A stretch of 64,000 nt of DNA from Glebionis coronaria (lineage: Eukaryota; Streptophyta; Magnoliopsida; Asterales; Asteraceae): positions 372,001 through 436,000 of the forward strand of contig JANFOE010000050.1 of the NCBI GenBank assembly GCA_025667525.1, read 5' to 3'. Shown piece by piece: positions 58,838 through 64,000 of the stretch. The position numbers and the translations under genes are program-made. The notes beneath the pieces were generated by a model. It was not told the DNA's origin. It did no database searches and was given only the letters and a program-made list of their open reading frames with translations. Within the stretch, counting starts at the first letter, position 1, and each line of letters begins with the position of its first letter.

Positions 58838-59165
58838 AAGAACTGGCTAGTCCATAAGCAAACGGTTTGTGGTAAAGACTTCTCAAATCTGATGAAAGCT
58901 GGTAGTTTGCTAAAAACTATATGGTTCTGACTCACCTTGTTTCGAGACAAAGAGTTGGCTAGTCCTTGACAAATGGTACTAGGTAAACACTTCATCAATT
59001 CCGTTGATGGTTGACAATTTACCAAAAGTTATTGGGTTATCAGTACACCTTATTCTTTATGATTAAAGTATTGGCTATTCCAGAGTGTATGGCTAACTGG
59101 TAAAGAATATATCAAATCCGTTGATAGCTGGTGATTTGCTAAAAATCATGAAGCCAAATACAGAT
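58838..59165 (+). repeat. Three about 113-bp tandem repeats upstream of the COP-F PPT
   Basis: Each unit holds TTGGCTA(G/T)TCC, then GGTAAAGA or GGTAAACA, then GTTGATxGCTGGTxxTTTGCTAAAA. Units start near 58841, 58953 and 59070 and differ by about 25-30%. The following 59166-59560 is A-rich with no ORF beyond 80 codons. Confidence 0.78.
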
Positions 59166-59560
59166 TGGTTTTTGTTGTTAACTGTTTTATTTCAGGTACG
59201 AAGATTGCAAGCAAAGAAGTATTCAAGAAGAAAATAATTAGAAGGTTTTGTCTAATCAAATCAAGACTGATGTTCATGATTCAGAGTTCATAGATTTAAC
59301 TCAAGAAGACGATTATTGTTGCTACAAAGACAAATGAATGTTTACAAGACACAAGAAGATCATAGTTTGAAGACAAAGATGATGTTCATGTTGTTTGAAG
59401 ATTATCTTATCAGAAGAAGATCTACATTTGTTTGGCTACATTCAGTTGGATACAAATACAAATTACCAAGTTCAATCCAAGGATGAAGGAAAGACTGAAT
59501 ACATGTATTCTAAATACATCCAGTACAAGAGAAACAAGAAGACAACAAGTTATCATTCTT

Positions 59561-59574
59561 GTTTAGGGGAGGAT
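59561..59574 (+). promoter_or_regulatory. COP-F polypurine tract
   Basis: GTTTAGGGGAGGAT abuts the 3' LTR start TGTTGGG. Confidence 0.88.
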
Positions 59575-60080
59575 TGTTGGGAATTATTTGTTAAGTGTAA
59601 AGTACCATTAGTGTTATTGAAGTACTGTTAGTATCTTTCAAGTATCGTTAGTGTTAACGTGGTACATAGTAAGTACTGCTACTTATAAAGTAAGTATTGC
59701 TATATTGATTAGAACGAATATATCTTTGTATAAGATATGTCATAGTTATAGTAAGAGTATCTCTTATGTGATATACTTGTATAGTTAGAATATTGATAAT
59801 ATATCGTCTGTAATATAGTTATCTTTAGAGAATATTCTAAGGTTTCTAGGGTTCCTTACTCTATAAAAGGAACATAGGTACAATGTCATTCATGTACCTC
59901 ATTCAAGTCGATTAATAAGAGAATTGAATAGTTAAAAGTAATTATGTTCTTCTGTGCTTTATAAGTTTGATTCCGCATAACTTATTTAGCTTGAGTAAGA
60001 GTTCTCAAAGTGTTTTAGTTTGATTACAAACTACTATACTAGTTCTTAACAGAATATAGATCCAACCAAAGGGATCAACA
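59575..60080 (+). repeat. COP-F 3' LTR
   Basis: It spans 506 bp from TGTTGGGAATT to GGGATCAACA. A TATA box TCTATAAAAGGAAC lies at 59869-59882. The first part has five AAGTACCGTTAG-like motifs, as in the 5' LTR. Confidence 0.9.
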
Positions 60081-60085
60081 ACAGG
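60081..60085. repeat. Target site duplication of COP-F, right copy (ACAGG)
   Basis: Exact match to 47710-47714. Confidence 0.88.
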
Positions 60086-60540
60086 TCTGGTGGATATGGA
60101 TCATTATGAACATTATGGTTGACAATCTTTGTTTCATGAATATATAGCCTTACATGTAAAACTAGGGATAAAATTTACACGCCGCTTACAATATGAGTCG
60201 TCACACAAAAGATGGAAGATTTATAATTCAATGATAGGTTATATAGGATGTGAAGCCTATATTAACATTCATGTGTTTTTTACTGTATTATCACTTCAAG
60301 ATTCCAATATTTGATAAGATGTGCAGTATGATGATATTTTCTAAGATCCGAATATTTGTTTTGGATCGGAGTAATACATTGGATCTAAGTTATGTTTTGG
60401 ATATGGATTATGCTGGTGGAAAATATGAGCAATGAAGGGTAGACCAATAGAATAGTGGGCTAAGCAATGATGTCTACCTTGGGACTATGCTTGTTGATTT
60501 TGTTCTTTTTTGTACTTAGCCCATAATTAAACGGACAAAA
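60086..60540 (+). pseudogene. Possible copia pol relic
   Basis: LDMDYAGGKYEQ at about 60396-60434 resembles the VDSDYAGD motif of copia RNase H. It lies upstream of a copia-like LTR (LTR-G1), as an old 3' end would. Nothing else in the stretch is recognisable. Confidence 0.35.
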
Positions 60541-60589
60541 AGTGTCACATTCTTTTTTAAAAAGTGCCCATAATTAACAATATGAGCGC

Positions 60590-60735
60590 GATTTTTCACC
60601 TAGACTTCCAAGTGTGGATCCATTTTGTTACACCCATATTTCCGACACTTCTCATTTTTTAAAAGTGTCGAGAATTTAAGTGTAACAAAATGGGATCTAC
60701 ACTTGAAAGTGCATAGAAGTTATGAAATATTCCAC
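60590..60735. mobile_element. Foldback/MITE-like element
   Basis: The arms 60601-60650 and 60663-60720 are inverted copies at about 85%, separated by 12 bp. They share CGACACTT, TGTAACAAAATGG and CACACTTGGAAGT. Further AAGTGTC/GACACTT words lie on both sides (60541, 60745). Such words are common subterminal repeats of CACTA-type transposons, so this may be a deleted CACTA copy. No terminal CACTA was found. Confidence 0.6.
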
Positions 60736-60977
60736 ACTAAAAAGTGTGGACTTTTATTTGCAACTATTATATGTGTTGTTTTTCAAAATTTGTTCACGTT
60801 TATTTATGTAACTAATTTTTACATAGTTATGAATGTAAATAAACTTTAAGTATTTTACATATTTATATAAAGGGAAAATAACAAAAATACCTATTTTTCA
60901 ACCCATAAGGTGGCATAGGATAGGTCATTAGGGGAGATTGTTAGCCTTCTTAAGATGACCGATACATTGGGGGAGAT

Positions 60978-61356
60978 TGTTAGCCTTATATTTTATATAG
61001 TCAAACAAAAATGTAATAGGTCATCTTAATTGTAATAGGACTTGTTTAGTAATAGTCTAGTCGAGATAATCGGGCTTACACTTTAAGCTGATATTATATA
61101 AGTTAGGGGCTCTAAGACCAAGAAAAGGTCAAGCCCGGCCCAAGACAAAGCCGATGCCTCTATATGGGTTGTGACATATAATAACCTCCCTAGTGTGTTA
61201 GGGAGGGGTGTTGATAAATTTTTTACACATACTATTTTCAACCACACTCTCTCTTTCTCTCTATACTTATCTCTCTATTTTCTCTTCACTTTATTCTCTT
61301 TCTCTCTCTAGTTTCTTATACTAAATTATATGTGATGGATTAAATATTGGATAACA
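60978..61356 (+). repeat. LTR-G1: copia-like LTR with a PPT before it and a PBS after it
   Basis: It starts TGTTAGCCTTATA and ends GGATAACA. ATTGGGGGAGAT precedes it, and the PPT plus the first 9 LTR bases are also present 39 bp upstream (60927-60947). A TATA-like CTATATGGG lies near 61160, CCTCCCTAGTGTGTTAGGGAGG near 61187, and a CTCTCTTTCTCTC run near 61245-61315. It contains no coding sequence. Confidence 0.75.
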
Positions 61357-61358
61357 TT

Positions 61359-61372
61359 TGGTATCAAGAGCC
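61359..61372 (+). promoter_or_regulatory. LTR-G1 primer binding site (initiator tRNA-Met)
   Basis: TGGTATCAAGAGCC is TGGTATCAGAGCC with one extra A, 2 nt after the LTR end. Confidence 0.75.
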
Positions 61373-61744
61373 TAAAGTAGATAGGTGATTGATTTGTCAT
61401 TTTTTTCTTTGAATTCCTGTGATAAACACCAATTCGTCACTTTCTTATTCTGTTTTTCTTTGTTTTTTAGCTTTAATCTACACTAAAAGGCTATCTATAT
61501 TGATAGATATGACCAAATATCATTTTGATATGGTTTAGTTGCTAAAAACAAGAATTTTTTTCTTCTTTTTGGTTCAAATTTATTTTAAAAGTACTTTTCT
61601 TGATTTCAAAAAATTTCGTCTTAATAATCAAAAGCTTTGCATTTTTATATTTCTATGTTCATTAGAAAGTCCAAACGTACAAGTTATATTGCGGGAAAAC
61701 ATCAAAAATCGTGTTTTTTCAAGCTTTGGAAAACTAGACTTTTG

Positions 61745-62075
61745 AATCTGGGCGAATTATTGCAATATAGGCGAATCATTTGTGCAAAACAAACAGGCAA
61801 ACTATTTTTTGAAGCAAAATCAGGCGAGTTATTTACAAAGGTGGAAAAAAGGCAAATTAAAAATGAACTTAGAAAGTTAACTAAACAGGCAAATTACCGC
61901 GTTTTCAAGCCATTATAATGGCAAAATTTATTGGATTAGGCGAATTAAAACACATTTTGGTGTAGGTGAATTAAATCCAAGTTTTGGGGTAGGCGAATTA
62001 CTAATAAAAATTTTGGACTAGGTGAATTAAAACCAATCCTTGGACTAGGCAAATTAAAACAGCCGAATTATTCCT
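61745..62075 (+). repeat. Degenerate array of about 12 AGGCGAATTA motifs
   Basis: GGCGAATTA, GGCAAATTA, GGTGAATTA and close variants recur about every 20-30 bp, becoming a regular about 29-bp unit (TTTTGG-x-TAGGCGAATTA) from 61930 on. It lies in the leader of LTR-G1. ORF 61637-61918 crosses it and is not a gene. Confidence 0.75.
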
Positions 62076-62117
62076 ATAGGAATGTTATTTCACGAGACGA
62101 AATTTTGAATACTCATT

Positions 62118-62151
62118 GTGACAACTCGGGTTTTGACGAGTTAGTTGTCAC
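62118..62151. other. Hairpin with GTGACAACTCG arms
   Basis: GTGACAACTCG and CGAGTTAGTTGTCAC pair around a short loop. TGTGACAACTCGGG also looks like the start of a Tekay-type LTR, but no element follows that I can trace. Confidence 0.45.
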
Positions 62152-62250
62152 CCGTTTACTTTTATTTATGTGTTAGGTGGTGTGAACAATGTGTTTTATG
62201 TGTTTTTATGTGTGATATTGTGAAAGTGAATGAAGGATATGAGGTACATG

Positions 62251-62626
62251 TGTTAGCCTCAAAATATTGAGTCAAACAAGAATGATTGGTCATAAGTTTA
62301 TTATGTATCGTTTATTAGAACGTTGTAATAGGTAGTATAATAGTCGTGACAATACGGGCTTGATGGCTAGCTTAAAAGGCCTCTTTCAAGGTACTAAGCA
62401 TTTATTCAAGCTTGGCCCAAACAATATAGTCCATAGAAATCCCACATGTAGGCGGACTATATAAATCCCTTCCTAGCATGTTAGGAAGGGTTAGCCATTT
62501 CATTATTCACAATCTAATCCTCCCTAAGTTTCACACATCTCTCTCTACTTTTTCTCTCTATAATTCATCTATTTTCTATCTTATTTTCTTATAATCAACC
62601 ATGGTGATGTGATATAATATGAGACA
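62251..62626 (+). repeat. LTR-G2: diverged relative of LTR-G1
   Basis: It is 376 bp from TGTTAGCCTCAAA to GAGACA. It keeps the layout of LTR-G1: TCAAACAA, GGGCTT, CTATATAAATCCC (TATA), CCTAGCATGTTAGGAAGGG and a CTCTCTACTTTTTCTCTC run, then ATTGGCATCAA as a worn primer site. Overall similarity is low (my estimate is near 60%), so they are not LTRs of one insertion. Confidence 0.65.
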
Positions 62627-62965
62627 GCAATTGGCATCAATCACCACGGGGTAGATTAGTGATTGGTGTTTGGTTTTTATTTGATTCGAATGATTTAATC
62701 CATAAATCATCTCGGATGAAAAAAATTTGTGTTTTCGGGCTCTAAATCTTCATACAAATCTCCTACATAGTTGTGGTAGGGATTTGGGTTATATTTTGTG
62801 GCTAAAAATGCAAGTTTTTGGGGCGTTTGGATCGAGTTATAGGTAAAAATTCTCGTTTTTTATCATCGGATTTATTTAAGTAACCTTGATATGTGATGAG
62901 ACCGCAATTATACATAGTCTCATCGTCTAAATCAGGCTTAAAACGCTTAAAAGTATCATAAAATG
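62627..62965 (+). other. LTR-G2 leader remnant
   Basis: It matches the LTR-G1 leader in outline (GTAGATTAGTGATTGG; GGCTAAAAATGCAAG). It has no ORF and is cut by TEK-H at 62966. Confidence 0.5.
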
Positions 62966-64000
62966 TGATACCCTAGAACCGAAGTCACTTACATTACCCT
63001 AAATTACGCTTATTTTTGAAATTTGTAATAAATTTTATTTGCTATATATTTTATTATTTTGGTTGAAACCAATGTTCGAGGTTATAATTTTGACGATTGA
63101 CGATTTAAGAAGGACGATGACGAATACGATCCCGATGGATGCCCAAATTTCTATGATTTATGTCGTTTTAGCGATATTATAATTTTTCGAGAATTTTACT
63201 TTCGGTTCGTGTTAAGTCGAGTCGGGTGAGTTTTATTGCTTTCCGGGTACATTTAAAGTGTCCTAAAAATATTTTAGAGTGTTCGGGATGATCCCTGACT
63301 CCCGTAAAATTTTCTAAAATGACTAGTGAGTCAATCCCGTAAACTTATGAGGACGTTTTTGCTTAAGGACAAAAGAAAGCCTATATTGCACCCAAGGTCC
63401 CTCCCATTTTACAAAAGGAAAAATCAAGCACACACACTAAACATTTTTACCCCAAAAATTTTCACCACCCTCTCTTTTTCTCTCTTAGGCCGCCGGCCAT
63501 ACAACACCACCACCACCACCACTTTCAAATTTCTTGGTTTTTGATTAATTCCAATTAAAGACCACATCTTAAAAACCTTTTGTAAGTGTTAATCCATGGT
63601 TTAATCCAACATGCATTAACATGATTTTTCCAAAAATTAAAGATTTTTCAAAAGTTTGTTTTGATGTTAATTAGCCATTTGCATGTTTAATTCATGGATG
63701 GATGATGTTAAATCACTAAACAACTCAACCAAAATAAATTTTGTTGATGGGTTTTGATCACCCAAACCCCACGGCACAAGGGGGGTGTTTGGGGGATCAT
63801 GGTGGTTGATGTTTTGATGATAGATTATGTGTTTAATATTGTTTTTACATGTTTTTAAATGGGTAAAACCATTTGCATGTTTATTTTTGTGATTGGGTTT
63901 TATGATGATATTGATTAATAGGGGTTTAGGACTGATTAGAGTGATTGATTATGATTAGGAGTGCTTAGGTTGATGCCTAGTGTCGATAAATGGGTTTGAA
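62966..64000 (+). repeat. TEK-H: Tekay-type LTR, right part outside window
   Basis: It is close to the start of the TEK-A 3' LTR (17741 onward), roughly 85-90% by eye: TGATACCC, ATTACGCTTATTTTTGAAA, GACGATTGACGATTTAAG, CGATCCCGATGGATGCCCAA, TTTCGGTTCGTGTTAAGTCG, AGGCCGCCGGCC. The first 1,035 bp are visible. It could be a 5' LTR, a 3' LTR or a solo LTR. No PPT precedes it, which favours a 5' or solo LTR. Confidence 0.88.

Larger units (their letters stand above)
47715..60080 (+). mobile_element. COP-F: Ty1/copia element with extra downstream ORF
   Basis: The element is 12.4 kb, bounded by ACAGG duplications. The order gag, protease, integrase, RT, RNase H is that of Ty1/copia. A further 3.6-kb coding stretch follows RNase H, as in copia elements with env-like ORFs. 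LTR ends are TGTTG...CAACA. The two LTRs agree only in their first 195 bp (about 7% divergence). All genes are broken. Confidence 0.9.

Noticed and set aside
60978..62626. LTR-G1 and LTR-G2 as the two LTRs of one short element
   Set aside because: They are too different, and both are followed by a primer site and a homologous leader.
1..64000. Host genes, rRNA, tRNA genes or CRISPR arrays
   Set aside because: No host protein domain, no complete tRNA or rRNA sequence and no regular repeat-spacer array was seen; tRNA-like words are primer sites or SINE boxes.

Overview
This is plant repeat DNA with no recognisable host gene. The window is a pile of LTR retrotransposons plus small SINE-like and MITE-like pieces. 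The chromodomain Ty3/gypsy (Tekay/Del-type), Athila-type and Ty1/copia polyproteins point to a eudicot. The copia element with a long downstream ORF and the three-ORF non-autonomous element resemble, from memory and unchecked, families common in Asteraceae annotations, so Asteraceae is my best guess (about 0.7).

Names used: TEK-A (Tekay-type, +, 1-20375), ATH-B (Athila-type, +, 2217-13302), NAC-C (non-autonomous Sirevirus-like element, -, 20376-29630), TEK-D (decayed Tekay-type, +, 29631-36858), TEK-E (decayed Tekay-type, -, 36859-46481), COP-F (Ty1/copia with extra ORF, +, 47715-60080), LTR-G1 and LTR-G2 (related copia-like LTR-leader units, 60978-61356 and 62251-62626), TEK-H (Tekay-type 5' LTR running off the right edge from 62966).

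The first 46.5 kb reads as a five-deep nest. ATH-B sits inside the gag gene of TEK-A with a perfect 5-bp target duplication. TEK-A sits inside an LTR of NAC-C, NAC-C inside the internal region of TEK-D, and TEK-D inside an LTR of TEK-E. LTR divergence counted by eye fits that order: ATH-B about 1.2%, TEK-A about 2%, NAC-C and TEK-E about 3%. The left ends of TEK-A, NAC-C, TEK-D and TEK-E all lie outside the window.

From 46.5 kb a short stretch of MITE-like and unassigned DNA leads to COP-F, which is complete, has matching ACAGG target duplications, and carries gag, protease, integrase, RT, RNase H and a 3.6-kb downstream ORF, all broken. To its right lie a copia relic, a foldback element, the two LTR-leader units with a degenerate motif array, and TEK-H.

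Every polyprotein is interrupted by stops or frameshifts. The signals most worth checking are: (1) an about 75-bp palindromic module in NAC-C found in both LTRs and before each of its three ORFs, sharing a core with palindromes in COP-F; (2) an extra ORF upstream of gag, with a leader intron at the same place, in both TEK-A and TEK-E; (3) 13 in-frame stops and no frameshift in the TEK-A polyprotein.
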